A DNA stretch of 64,000 bases, taken from assembly GCA_000149265.1 (NCBI GenBank), contig CH003302.1, positions 12,292 through 76,291 of the forward strand, given 5' to 3'. Position 1 is the first letter of the stretch. Every line of letters starts with the position of its first letter. The position numbers and the translations under genes were made by a program. A model generated the notes under the pieces. It was not told the origin of the DNA. It worked only from the letters and a program-made list of their open reading frames with translations, and did no database searches. Of this stretch, positions 22,301 through 37,300 are shown piece by piece. This stretch comes from Ciona savignyi. Its lineage: Eukaryota; Chordata; Ascidiacea; Phlebobranchia; Cionidae.

Positions 22301-25300
22301 TTGGTCAGCTTTATCAAGGTATCTTTGAGCATCTGAATAAATATTAACCTACCTCGCTCCCGTAATTGCTCCCCACAGCAGCCCCAGCAGCAGAGTAGAA
22401 AATGTCCCCGTAACTGAGTTCCCCTATCATCATCACAGTCGTTGTCACCAATGTGGTGTACCAGTTCGCGAACAGATTCTAAAAAAAGATGCCTTAGGTA
22501 ATAAGGTATTTAGCCGAACAGTTGTTGGGTCAAAACTGGTCGCTAACTAGGTTGTGATCTATGGCAAGGCAGTAGATTTATGGGTTGAATTAAAACAGAA
22601 ACAATGTCTCAAGATTATTAAACACAAAGGAATAGCTTTAGCAACTGGTTCATGTGTACGAGTTATCAGACGGTAACCGTAGACAGTATCTTTAACTAAA
22701 TATCCACATCTGTCAGGATTCAAATGACACATCCGACCATTAACCAAAAAAAACAAGTTAAAAGCATCAAACCAGGGGCTTACTGGCACTACAAATATTT
22801 CCTATTTCTTATACTGTGTGCAATATGTGATATTTTTCAAAAGATTTCCAAAAAAGATTAAGAATTAAAAATACGGTCTGTTTAGTTTAATAAATTTACA
22901 ACAATGCTTTTTACCTGATTTCCGAGCAGCACAGTGAAAGAAAGAGCAAATCCGAATATAAAGAAAACGAAGACGACGAAAAACTGGGAGAATGTCTTCA
23001 AGATATCTGTGAACATCACCACGAAGATGCCCAGTCTTGGGATCTTCTGGATGAAGAGCAGAAGACCCATCCAGGAGAGAAAGATGGTAAACGCTCCCAT
23101 CTCCTGCTGCCATTCCTGTGTGGAGGGTGTGTAGTTGGTGATTTGTATCATTGCGGGTTGGATAACTTGCGTTTGTGAACAATGTATAAATTGTGTCAAT
23201 TGCTACAAAATCTATATTTCTAGCCAGACAACTGGAATATGGACATAACACAATGTATTTTAAAAGTTTAACATTTTTTGATTTTTCCAACCCCTAGGCC
23301 CAAACAGTAGTTTTCAAATATAAATATGCTGATATAAAAGTTAAAACGTAAGAAAATGTTTAAATAGTGACCATAAATGTCTTGATAAGTCTGTATGGTG
23401 CAGACCTGTTACCAAGACATTACAGGTTGTACCTAAAGTGATACCACATCCTTTTCCTAAACCATTCTTACCTGTCTTAACCCTGTATCAGCTTGAAAGC
23501 CATCAAGAACAGTCAGTTCGTTCAAGGCTATTGTTGAAGCAGTTAATTGGCCTACAGTGTCCAGACTGTAGTTGTAGAAGTCAATGCAGAGTAGAAGTGA
23601 GGTGATATAGAGCGTCACTTCAATCAAATTTGTAGCATCCAAGTAATTTAGACGATGGCTTGCAAATTGGAAAAGCTGTTTGAAGTATATTTGTGAACAA
23701 GAAGCAACATATTTCAAAACATTATTGGTCCTTGGCTGATTTACTACGGGAACTCAACGTATGTTGTCCGGAGTCAAACAAATTAAAATCGTTGAAAGAG
23801 TATATTAAACAAAAAATGCACTATAAAAGATATGACAAACCGACTGTGAGTTTGTCGTGTTCTGGAAATTATAAAACTCAAAGTTTAGCCATGTGTTTTT
23901 TTATTGATTACCCTATCTTTTCAAAGCAAATAAGTCGATATTATTAGGATAAGGATAGAATATATTCATGTTTTCCCTGTGAATGGGAAAACCAAGTAGG
24001 TTAACACACTGGTAATAGATCACCTTGCGCCTACCGTCGGGTTAGTAGAACCTTTTAATCCGCTGGGTACAGGCAATGTCCGTTAAGTGTCTTGCCCAAA
24101 TACACAACCGGCTAGCTAGCAAACAGTTTCGTACCAGCAACCCTTAGACTGAAAGGTAACGCACTAAACTACCAGACTAATCTGTCGGACCAGACTATTC
24201 TGTATTAAAAGTCCAAATTGCCAAAATGACTTAAAACTTGGCTTACACAGTTAAGAATGTTAGATTTATTTAACTTTTATTTAGCTACACTAACCTCTCT
24301 CAGTAGATTAATAATAGAAAATCCCAGAATAGCCCAACGCATGTTCCTTATATCATGGCTGAGTATCTGGCATCCACTTAGACCCGGGTTACTTTTGATA
24401 ACTTCGGCTCGATAAAAGAAACACTCCAATCTAAAAGTTGTTGGATTACTTAGTGCAATTGAGAATATAAAGTAGAGGGTGACATTAAGCCAAAAGTTGT
24501 GAAAGTACAGTGTGACACATGGAGTTTTTGCTTTGATAATCTAATGACAACTTCCATCACTTAGCAAAACCAGAAAACGTTACTACCTAAAAAATTCTGT
24601 TTGATAACTAAAAAGATTAAAAACACTGAGATTACTTCTAAAACTTAATATTTCAGATAAACAGTGCTCTGCAACCAGTGTTTCGCGTGGATTAATTGGA
24701 GTAATAAATCTCCAAGAAAACATGTCACAACTCACAACAATGACAACACACATGCTTTATGTTTAACTAGGTTTACTTACGACGCTCCTTGAAACTCTTG
24801 TAACGTGGCGTTCGATATCAATAAGCCTAAAAAGTAAGTATCATTAAACCCACCTTCAAAAAAGTTATTAAACACAGCAAAGGTTAATAAACATATTTTA
24901 ATATTAAGGAATATTTACAGTCCTTTATTAAACCCAGTAGTGTAAAACAGTCATTAAAAGTTTATTCTGCAGTTATGAAGACCATCTAATTTTTTCTACC
25001 ACAGGAGAAAAGCATGACTATCCCATCTTATACACTATAAAATGAGGCCAAATTACATGGGATTAGTTGTATCGTATTCACTAGGGTCGTGGACCATGTT
25101 ATCAATTAACACAAACATTGAAACCTTACATACCAGATGCATTTCTTCCATTCGCAATGTACTGTCTCAGCTGTACTGTTTTAATCCAGTCGAGTTTATA
25201 AAATGGTGGATTGAGCATCATGTAGACATTAAGTATAGTTAAATAAGCAACAAAGAAAAGAAGGTTCCCGTAGTAAACATATCGGCCGAATCGTCTCCAC

Positions 25301-28300
25301 TTATAATTGAGGAGGCCGGTGACCACTGGGTGAAGCAAAAGATTTTCGCATTTTGATTCAACCTGTAAAATAACTAATTAACAAGAGGTTGACCCAGGCT
25401 GTGTTTTTATAACTTTGTCTAAAACCGTTTTAACCGCACAGTTAGGCATATTACATTGCGAGCATGAGTGTAAAGTCCTTTTTAGTAAGGTAATACTAAT
25501 ATGGCTGGTATGACATTAATCATTATATGAGACATGTAGGAATTAAATATTGTGCAGGCAAAAACTAACGATTAAAAATAAATTCAAATTAATGACGACT
25601 TCAACATTTTTACACGAAACACAAACTTTATACACTTGCACAGATGCAAGGACAATTTTATATTGGTGGTTTCGTTACATAAGTCCTATCTTACACATTA
25701 CATCAAAATGTACCATTATTTTCAAGGGATGGTTTTTTTGAAGAATATCAGATTGTTTGACATATGTTTGTGCCTCCTTTGTCAACTGGTCATGTTCATC
25801 ATAGACCTGAATGGAGAATGAAATAATTGTTAATTAAACTACCAGTACGAGTTAAATGTATCGGTAAATGTGATATAAGAAAATGATAGGATGCTAAGTG
25901 GTTCTGCTTAAAAAACAAATATGCCGGAAAAAATGAAACACTACCTTGCAACAGGTACAGTTTAATATTTTTATTTTACAGTGTTGCTTTTATGTATGAA
26001 TGTAATATAATTATATTTAGTTTAGTTGCTTTTTACTTTTATTTTTACGCTAAAGAGGTACAACATCTAAAATTTAATTGGAAAAGAAGAACAGAAGGTA
26101 AAATGACGTCCCAAAACAGAGTAATTAAAAATATTATCCCTTTTTACAGATGCTTAGGGTCATGGGATAATCACTTTCAATTAGGCTTGCAACATTGCAA
26201 CAAACCACAGCAAATATTCAAAGACTTCTTTAACTCACAGTATAAACATTTTCATCTGAAGTGTCTGTACCACCAGCTGAACCTGGTCTTCCACCCTTGT
26301 TCTCAGCACGCTCGGTCCATTCAGTACAAGCATACATGTCGTCAAAAAACTCGTAACCCAGCGTTACCTGAAAAGCATTATTTTTTGCTCAATTTAGCAT
26401 AGAAACACAATACGATATTCAAGTTTTATATAAATGATGGGAAAATGCAGAAGAGTTATTACATTGGTAATTGTAAAATGACCATATGCCCACTGTTAAG
26501 TTACAGGTGTTTTTATAGTTGTTGTATTAAGAGGTTTCTACTGTTTTATATAACTCATTAATCCACTGAGTTTGGGAAATATATACTAAGCCCCTTGGCC
26601 AAGGACACAACTGTCTACCTTTCAGCTGCCGCCATATATTTCCACTAATTGAGCTAATCGACCGAACAAAAACTGAACTACAATTTAAGTTCAATGGCCA
26701 CGTAATAATGTCAAACGATATAAAATTACATTTGCGTTGCTGTCCAGAAAAAAAATTCTGGGTATAACCTACAATCTATATGACGTAGCAATTACAGCGA
26801 TTCGTTTTAATTTTTCTATCCCAGAGATAATAGAGTATCGCATTATACCGTGTAATCATCATCTTCTGGTTTCTTTCCATTATCCGTGACACACTGGTTG
26901 CAAACAATTTCTGCCATGTCTTCCATTTTTGTGATCAGTCTTCTCATTGGAGTAGTTGTTAAACCTAGGAAATACAAGTGTATTTAAGTAATGCTTACAT
27001 TATAAAACTGTGAAAAACATCGCTTTTTGTCAATAGCTTAGGAACTTAAACACTTTTTTTTCATCGAGACAAAAAGAGAATGGTGTCACAAAAGAATTGT
27101 CATTGTATTTTAGTCATTTTAAATGTAAATAAATGAAAGAGTATGTTAGAATATTGTACCAGTAGACTAGACTGGTTTTATTTATAAATATTAATGCAAG
27201 TATATTTTATTTCTTGCATTCCAAGTTAATTATTGCACTCATGACTTTCAATACATTTACACTGTATCTTATTTAGCAGTATTTGTGTTCATTACTTGTA
27301 ATCCATTATATGGCAAAAATCAATGTTGATATTTCATTTTTAAAAGAAAATAGCCTAAATGCGATTTATGTATAGTATAACCCAGGTATGTGGTTTACTT
27401 ATTTGTAATACAACAATTTTAGGCATTTTTAACAAACCAGTGATTGGGTGAATGACTGCATTCTTCAATGATAGTTTCCAAGATTCATGTCTTAGCAGAA
27501 CCCTTACACAGTCTTTCTGAGAATGGTCGATTGCGTAATCTAAAGCATTTCTGCCATCGGCGGATCGGAATGTGACATCAGCTCTCCACTGGAGCAGGAG
27601 GTTAATCATATCTACATGACCACGTTGGCATGCCAGGTGCAAGGAACATATCTGTGGAATTTTGGTATATTGCTTAGCTGTATATGGTTTGTTTTAGCAC
27701 CAATTAAACATTTTAAACACAGATTTTTAAGATACAATTTAACCTGTTAATTTTAACACTTCAAACATATATACTTTCTTAATGTTTTTTTTAAATGCAT
27801 TTTTAGTACTCACATAATTGTACACACTTGCAGAACAAAAATCAACTAAATAGGCTTTGGTTAATGGATTGGATCAAAAAGGTTCCAAATCCATGGTCCA
27901 ATCCTTAAAGCAAATGTGCCATTGAAACAGACCAGCAAATTTTGAGAATTGCACCAAGAAAAGAAATATGCAACTAAAGTAAAATTTGACTTTAAACTAG
28001 AAATTAGCTTAAGCATTGCTAACTTTTATCCTGGTTGTAAAATTTGTATTGTCAATGTCTGAGGTAAATGTCACGTCAGACAATTTAAGAGGAAACACCA
28101 TGTTGAAGGATTTATCCATGGTTACCCATGAGAGAGGTGTCAATGGATACACTGCAACACATTCAATTCTGTGCAACATCAGATTTACACCAGTAACATA
28201 ACATGGTATGCTACATAACATGTTATGTTACAATACACAGCAGTGATTTTACATAAAAATAAATGCGTTCCACAATTGTGCCTGTTATGCATTTTTCTTT

Positions 28301-31300
28301 AATGGTGGAAAAAAACAGTGCTAAAAATAGAATTTGCTGTGGACTGTTCCAAGCTGTATTTCATCCAGCTAGGGATTTCAAGTTAAAGCTAAGCGCGCCC
28401 ATTAAAATATTTTGTACTGTAAACTCTCGATATATTCATGCACAAATTAAAGTAAAATTTAACTGACCATGCCAACTTAAACCTTACCGTACTGAATAAC
28501 TGTTGATGTTTCAAACATATGAAGTAAATATTGTTTAACAAGACCAGAAGAAGAAAATGTTAGTAATGCACCAACCATGTCAAATATAAATGAATAACAT
28601 ACAGTATGTTTCAACATTTTTTTTCTAAATTTTTACAGACAGTGTGTAAAACCAGGCATTAACCTAAAGGTTGTATATTTAACTAAAAAGTCATGGAAAT
28701 AAAGAAAGACCATACAATCAGGTAATGAAATTATAACATTTTTACTTTATTAAAATAATGTAAAATTATAAATTTGCTAAAACTTAAACACCACAAACCA
28801 AACATATTTTACCCTGCCGCCACAAGTTTTCTGTTAGAATTAAACACAGGTTAAAACTTTAAACTGTTTAGTAACGTTCATATAATGCAAACTCATGTTA
28901 GATTAGAAAGTATGTCTAGATGATGTCTACTATTAATATATCACATTAAAAGTATGGTACAAACAGCTTAATAAGACATATATCTTAAGAAAGATATGTC
29001 AATTCATTTTAATATAACAAACTAATTGTTTAGCTTGGTGGGTTAGTGCGTGGACTTTCAGCCGAAGGTTGCATGTCCTAAACTGTTCGCTAATCAGTAG
29101 GCTGTGTCTTTGTGTCAGTGGAATAATAGGTTCTACCAAATTGGAGGGGCTTTTAAATCATTCACAACACACTGCAATAGCTCCCGTAACTCGGTAGAGG
29201 GCGCAACGTGATCTGACAATTACCTTTTCGTTAATACTCCTTGCGTTTTCCCATTTATTGATATAAACACGAATAACTGTGATTTTGAAAAATTAATTAT
29301 TCTGAACACAAAATTTAATTCCACAAACCTTTATTTTTCCGCGTGGTTGAATGTTGGCACCAGCTTCCAGCAAAACTCTAGCTGGCTTAACCCAGCCATT
29401 AGCGGCAGCACAGTCCAATGGCGTCCATTGCTTCGCGTTTCTTAATTCAATGTTTGCGCCCATTTGGATTAATCTGAATTGGAAAAATTGGAATTATAAA
29501 ATTGTATTAAATGCTATAATAAAATTTTGTTTTCACTAGTTTGTATTATTATTGTAATAAATTATGCTACAATACATGCATTTGACAACTAAAACATAAC
29601 ACAAAAAGTGTTAACATGTCCAGACAAAAATACATGGTCCTAGTATTAAAATATGGGAAAATGTTAAAAAATCTGTTTTAGATTGCTGATCTTTGTGTGA
29701 ATAAGCTCTTGGTTAAGACCAATTAAGACCAACAACTGTAACCAGGAAATAAATACATAGAAGTTCTGTTGGAATGGATAGGTTATCAAAGAAATTGACT
29801 TAGTAAATTTGTTTCATCATCAGTGGGATAGTTAAGTAATCAACACCAGCCACTTGGTCAAGCCACATAACAATAAGGTTAAACATCAGAAATGCCATAA
29901 AGGGCACATTTAAAGAGTTTACACAACATATTGCAATTTTAATAACCTTAGGAATGTGACAATAACATTAATACAATTTTTAACACACATATTTTCAGCA
30001 TGTCCATCCAAACATCTTAAACTCAATTTTAAGACTGTGGAAGGCAAACAGAATGATTCCTATAAAACGGACTATCTTGTACTTGTTAAATATTAGCCTA
30101 GCTGTTTAAACACGGACAATCAGTGCAAAATCACCAGACAAAAGATTTAATATTTGCATGTTGAAATAAACTTTTGGGAATTTGCCGTAATATCACACTT
30201 ACATGACAACGCATTTTATGTTGCCGCCGATACATGCAAGATGTAGGGCTGTATTTGCTTCTTCATCGCCTGCATTTATAATGGATCGGTCCCTCTTTAT
30301 CAGAGCCGGGATGACACTGTCGTGGCCATGAAACGCAGCCATATGCAATGTGGTACGATCATCGTCATTTTTTATGTCAGCGGCTGCACGAAAGTCAAGA
30401 AGAATCTGTAGATACCATAATGATATTTATTAGCAAAGAAATTCATTGTCATTAAACTTGGTATATGTCTGACTTTTTTACTACTCTTTTAACACAACTG
30501 TTAAATACTATTTTGATTGCATTAAAACAATATACTTTTTGACTAAAATTGTATTTAACAAAAAAATTATTAAAATTGTAAAAGCAAAACAAATTATTAT
30601 TTTATAAAATCCTTACAGCCTTTTAAAATTTTTTAACCAAACACAGGAAACTCTTTTGTACCAGATAGAGCATAATAGCAAACCCACTTTCATTTCACTG
30701 CCAATGTGTTGACAGATATGATAACCAGCATGGATATTATAGGAATTATGTTTATTACCATGGATATAACAATAAAAGGCATTAAAAAAAGTAATTCATC
30801 AATTACCTAATGGAGAGGGATTTAATCAACTTTTGTTAAATGTTTTGCCTAACAACTATCTAGTGACTGATTTTTAATCCACAAGCTTTCGGCCGACGGC
30901 CTGAATAAAATAGGAGATGTCATTTATTTTTATCTACCTTGACTGTGTCTGTATGACCCTTCATTGCTGCCATATGCAAAGCAGTGTTGTTGTATCTGTC
31001 TCTTTCTTCGATCATCAAACGCATTTTGTTCCTTTTAAGCAGCAGCTAAAATAAAAGAAAATTAGGTATTTAGTTTTGTCTAATTTATTCAATTGCAGAT
31101 CACCATCTCTTGTTTTAAACTTATTGTTCGGCGTGCTTTAACTATTGTTGTTTCTCTATTTTGGTGAGTACAGTATTTACATATTATGAATATTTATTTA
31201 TTGTTTTGCTTTTATACAAATGGTTGAATAAAAACTAAGCCAGAGGTACCTTACATACGGCCCGGTGGTCTAGCGGTTAAGTGCGTCGCCTTTCAATCGA

Positions 31301-34300
31301 AAGGTTGCAGGTGCGAAACTGGTCGCTCGCTAGTCGGTTGTGTCCTTGGGCAAGGCACTTTACGGACATTGCCTGAACCCAGCGGATTAATGGGTTCTAC
31401 CAAATTGAAGGAACGTGTCTATCATATACAACACACTGCAACAGCTCCGGTAACCCGACGATGGGCGCGAGGTTATCTGACGATTGCCCGTGTGATAACC
31501 CCCTAGGTTTTCCCATTCACGGGGATAAACATGAATATCCTATCCTATCCATACAACACAATTAAATTACTCAATAAGTATAATCTAGTGATGAAATGTA
31601 TCTAACCATAATTGCATCTGTCCTATCTTCTTCTGCGGCCCACATCAAACAAGTTCGATCGTCCTTGTCTGTCTCTGAGAGGTCAGCCCGATGTTCTAAC
31701 AACCATGTCAATGTCTCCTGGTGTCCGTACCTTGATGCTATCAGCAGTGGTGACATAAAGTCGGAATCCTTTAACTCAATATTGGCACCACTGCAAAATT
31801 GGAATTACTCGGACTTAATACTAATATATGTGTAACATTGCCTAGATGTGGCCTTTGTGTCCTGACTGGTAGGAAATGTCTCAATATAGGATTTAAACAT
31901 CGCTGTTGTTAGATGACTAGATATTGGAACACTTTTTTATCATATAGCTTAACCCCATAGTGTAATCGTGGCAATATTTTTGGTTGACTGTTAACCTATT
32001 ATAAGACTTACAAAACAACTTACCCTTTTTATTTTTATTCTTATGTATAATGTTTATTTTAAAAGTAATGGACATTATAAAACAAACACATACATATAGA
32101 TGATATAGACTCAGCCAAAAAGGTTGTGATTATAACAGTAGAAACTTGATATTCAGTTGGGTCCTAAATAACCAAACGGATCCAGTATGTTAGTTTAATG
32201 GGTGGAAGAAAAGCTCCAATGTTTCAATCAAATAGAACAAAACATGTCAAAAACTGTATTTTTCTTTCCTAAGCTAGAATTACGCTACCCTTTTAACTAT
32301 ACCACCCACTCTATAATATCACTTACTTTTCCAGAAAATATTTCACAATGATGTGGCAGTTATGCTGACATGCAAGGAAAAGTGGAGTGACCAAAGCGGA
32401 GTTCCTGGCATTTACATCGGCACCTTCTGCCATCAGCAACTTCACGATGTCTATGCTGTTTGATTGCACAGCCAGATGGAGACAGGTATCGTCTCTGCTT
32501 CTGCATTGGTGCACCATGCTACCCAGACCTGCAAAAACATTTTTTTTTCGGTTTAGCAGTTACAAACAGCAAATTTAAGTTGTTAATATTGGACTTTAGA
32601 AAACCACAATTTAATCTTCTTAAGTTCCTAAAACAGTTGAATACATTAGAGGTATTGCTTAATCATTCAGTATGCCAAAAACATGACCATTTTATATTAT
32701 TCGTTTTTTTCACAGATACCATAAGATTTCAATGTTAATTCTGCACCCACCGACTTCTTTAGACTTCTGGATGCAAAACTTAACAACAGCTAGATGGCCG
32801 TTTTCGATAGCAAGATGTAGTGGAAGATTTTTCTCAGCATCAACATCTTGGAGCAACTCAGCTGATCCTGGAGTGAAACAACAGGTGTGTAATACTCAGG
32901 AGTAAAAACTGGGGTGTTAGATAATTCAACTATATACAATAAAACCAGAAAGTTTTATTTAATCAAAAGTTCATCTAATAATTCATATAAAACAAATTGA
33001 CAATAATATTTGCGCCAAACAATAATATTAAGTACATACATTCGTGTGATTAAAATAGATTAAATATTGAAGTACGCTAATGACTGCGATTCACGATAAA
33101 CCATCAGGTACTGATATATATTATATATAAATTTACATTCATGTATTTATATAAGACTAATTGAAGGACAGGTCTTTATATAATATATGTACTAAAAGTG
33201 GTAATATGGTCTAAGGTTGTAAATGGCACTTAAAACAGTTGTAACATAGATTGTCACTTTGCCAAAAAATAGGTTAATAACTCAAATTTCCATGTATAGA
33301 CTTTACACAACGACCAAGAGCTTTAGGGCAGAGACGTACAACGTTTGTTTAGCCCAACTCTAACGTGCTACACGATATGCATCGGTATAATTACTACGCA
33401 CGTCAAATATGCTACCGGTAAGCATATCCAAGCGTGATGTTACGTAAACATACAAATATACAACCAGACCTGTTTTACTAGATGGAATACTTAGATACCC
33501 GGACCGTAATGTTAACCAATTCTCAAACTGACTTTGGTTAGCACATACAGCTTGGTTGGTATTGTTCGTGAGCTTGCATAGTAACTAATAGATATAACGA
33601 CATAATAATTGCTGCAAGAGTTTTAATATCATGTCTTAAATAGAACAGTTAAAGTGTAAAATTATGTCTGGAAATTATTTTGCAGCGTGACACGCGATTA
33701 TAACACCAATAGTGATATGCACTCCAGTAATATAAGTAATCGGTATCACCTTTCGTTGCGGGCGAAGCGCCAATGTTTGATTTTGACGAAACGTTCGGCA
33801 CGTTGTTGCTTGCTTTTCTACTATGTCCGTTTCCATCGTGATTGTTGCCCTTGTTGTTTTCGATGTTGGCATATTCTGCTTCGAGTGACGCCTCCGCCAA
33901 CGCGTCAGCTTTGGAAAGTAAGAGTTGAGCAATCTGGAAAAGAAAGGCGTGGGTCAAATGGGTTTCGCCGAGGTTTTTGGACGATGTCGTCGTTAAAAAC
34001 AAAAAGCTATCACAGATCTCTGGTCCATGGTTAAACACATGTCGACAGTCGTTAAACACTTTTATAATCCAAACAATTAATTAGTATGGGTATAGGCTGA
34101 CATGGCCGCCAAAAACTAACGTATAAAATTTTTTAAAAAATGGAAAATTGTTTAAATCCAAAATTATTTCACTTACGTGACTGCAGCAAAGAATAAACTA
34201 AAGCAAAATCAGCGGTTTAGTCACTACAAGAGTTTATCTCACCCATACCACGAATCTTCCCAGTAATCAGGGAGTTACAATTAACGATCAGCGTCGCACA

Positions 34301-37300
34301 AAAGATTATTATGTCTGCCTCTCCCATTTTTGGCCCATGTAATTTGATTGTGTGGTAGATGGATTAATCAGTATATCTCTCTTTTTTCTATTCGCTAGTA
34401 AAATCCGATACTGTGGTTGGCAGATAGCCAACCGCCTTTTATTTCCCCGTGTCTCTGAACTATCTAGCATTAAACACGCGTCTGAAACAGTATATAGGTA
34501 AAAGGCCTGCGTCGGAATTTTTTAATGTCGGGGAAAGGAAAAACACGGGATATTCAATGTATATATTTATTTTTATATTCATACTGCGACCGTCATTTTT
34601 ATTTATTTTTTTGTTTCTTTTTACCGAGCCAAGTTTCGCATCCATGCTAGGATCGTCACTAGGACCGTTTTTTGTATAAGAGTCGGTATGTTTATCGGTC
34701 GCGTAAACCATTCGGCCACACGACCGTACAGACCGTCATTTTTATTAGGTCGACCAATTAGCGTGGTGGGTTAGTGCGTCGCTTTTCAGCCGAAGGGTTG
34801 CAATAAATTTCAAACTGTTCGCGAGCTATTTGTTTGTGTCTTTGGGCAAGGAACAGAGGGCATTGTCTGAGCCCAGCTCCGATAACTCGAAGGTGGGCGC
34901 AAGCTGATCTGACGATTGCCCGTGTGTTCAACGCGGATTCCATTTCCAATTTACGACAAACAGTCAGGACGGTGTGTCTAATGCATTGTGTTTAATACAA
35001 CCTATTTGTATCCACTGGAGCCGGAAATAGGACGGCAAGTGGCTTTCACGACAATACAACATAACAAAAAGTAGGGTGAACCAACCAAGCCTTGATCTAG
35101 GTCACAAACTTTGTCCGTTTCCCCTACCCGCCAATCGACGCGACCGTAAATTGCAATTTTGTACCTCAATGCTTCCTTCTGCAAATGCCAGATGCAAGGG
35201 TGTTGTCAAATCCTTGTCTCTGCAGCGCAGGTTCGCCCCGGCCTCCAGCAAGAGTTTTACAATCGTCTTGCGACCGTATAAACAAGCGAGGTTGAGCGCA
35301 GTCATCCCTTGGTGGTCCGCCATCTTGTAAAAGACTCGTATTATTACTATAACGCTATAACTAATCAGCAAATATTAACCAAAACGGCAGTCACAAGTAT
35401 TTTAAATAAAAAAGGATCTTTTTTTTACAAAATGTATGACAGACATTTTGTTTTGAAATGGAAATATAACAAAAGACATGAACGATATGAGAAATTTTGT
35501 GGAAATACGCATTTGGATGTATTTTCAAAACACATTAAGAAGATATATAACAAACCGCCAACGCAATGACACCTGGGAAATTACGTCGTTTTGACAGAGT
35601 TTTTGAACCAGTACAACAACAATCCCATTTCATACCTCTAGCGCGACACCGACGCAACCCAGCAGTTCCCTCACAGCGTCGGTATTCCCCCTAGTACACG
35701 CTTGGTGCAACGGAGTGAGACTCATTGAATCTCGAGCGTTTACCTGCGCCCCGTTTTCAACCAACAATTTCAAACAGCTAAGCTTTTCTTCTTCCGGCAT
35801 AGGTTCGTCGTCAGACTCGGAAACCTAATTTGGCGTTTAGTTTTTGTATGAACTGGATTAGTAAATTTTAAATAACACTTTAAATCCCATTGACTAAATA
35901 AAACACAATGTCTACCAAGCCGACCAAGCAAGGAACATTATTTTTGCATGTAAAAAACGGCGAAAATGAAATTTATAAAAGCAGAACCGTAAATAAAAAA
36001 ATAATACTAGAAAACATCTTTGTATGTGCGGTGCTATTTATATTTATTATATTGAGAACAGCAGTTATAAATTGATAGAATGAATTTATGAATATGATAA
36101 TGTTTATTTATTATTAGTTAACGGTAAAGTCACCTTTAAACGGAGTATAAGTCTTCTAAGTTTATTCAATCCATAACCATAGTTTTACCTATATAACAGA
36201 AGGAACTACTGATCCTGCAACCAACGAAAAAATTTTACTTTAAAAAAATGAGACGAATTAACTTTACGTGAAGACGACTTACATCGTCGTAATTCCACGA
36301 CGAATCGGTTGCTCTTTTTTTCTTATATTTTGCAATGAAATGTAAGGGAGTGGCGTCGTCTTCTCCCTTTATTTGAACACCTGGTGACATAATATATTAT
36401 TTATGAGTCGTTACGTAAAAGTTGCTTCCGGTTTTGTGGGCTACGTAGCCAGGGGTTTGAGTATCTAGGGGATAAACATTACCCAGCTATCGCCTTGGAT
36501 TTTGGTGATGTACATACCATGTATCAGATAATACAAAAAACACGATCTAATATCACGTCAGAAGCCCATAACCGACCACGCATACGTTAGTTGGTTTTTG
36601 GGCATAAAAGTCGGCCTTTTTAGCCAATATAATATGGTACCCTGCCTTTCCCAAGAAATAAACTGCACAGAAGGGTCGTGAGGGCGCGGTTCGAATTTAG
36701 AACCTCTCTGGCTTGACAATCGTGCGGTCCCTCAAATTCGCGGTCAAAGAGGAAAAAGATTCCGTCAATCCCTTACTTGCGCCATTTTTAATTAGGAAAC
36801 TGATCATGTGGTAATGGTTGTATCTTGCAGCGTAGTGCATCGGCGTCAGTTTCCCGTCGTCCTTTTCATTCAGTCGCTTCTTCCGCTGTTGCATCGTTGA
36901 AATACGCTCCAGGAGCTTTTCCATCAACATAACGTCGCCCTCACGCGCCACCTAAAGCAACATAGTTTAATGTACTCGGTAAATGAAACATGATATTCAT
37001 GTTGTATCCCCTTTAGTTGAAAAATACAAGGGGCGTTAGCACATGGGCAATTTTTACCTTGTGCCCATCGTCCCGGTAAAATGAAATCACTCCCGGTAAA
37101 ATAAAAAACGATCTTCATGTTTGATCGCCTTGAATTGGAAAATACAAGGGGCGTAAGTCCATGGGCAATCTTTACCTTCCGCCCATCGTCGGTTTACCCG
37201 GTATTTTTAGTGCGTTGTAATTGTTTTATCTGGTGATGTCATGCAATGTCCTCTGGTTGTAATCCAGCAACCTAGTGGCTGACTGGAGACAGCCGACCCG

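Noticed and set aside
31259..31330. Possible tRNA gene at the SINE-1 head
   Set aside because: Same head repeats in many copies, fused to a non-tRNA body and a pentamer tail.
34610..34730. Possible tRNA-Ser/Leu gene
   Set aside because: A and B boxes are present but no acceptor stem or anticodon arm can be folded, and a 16-base duplication plus A-rich tail shows a retroposed SINE.
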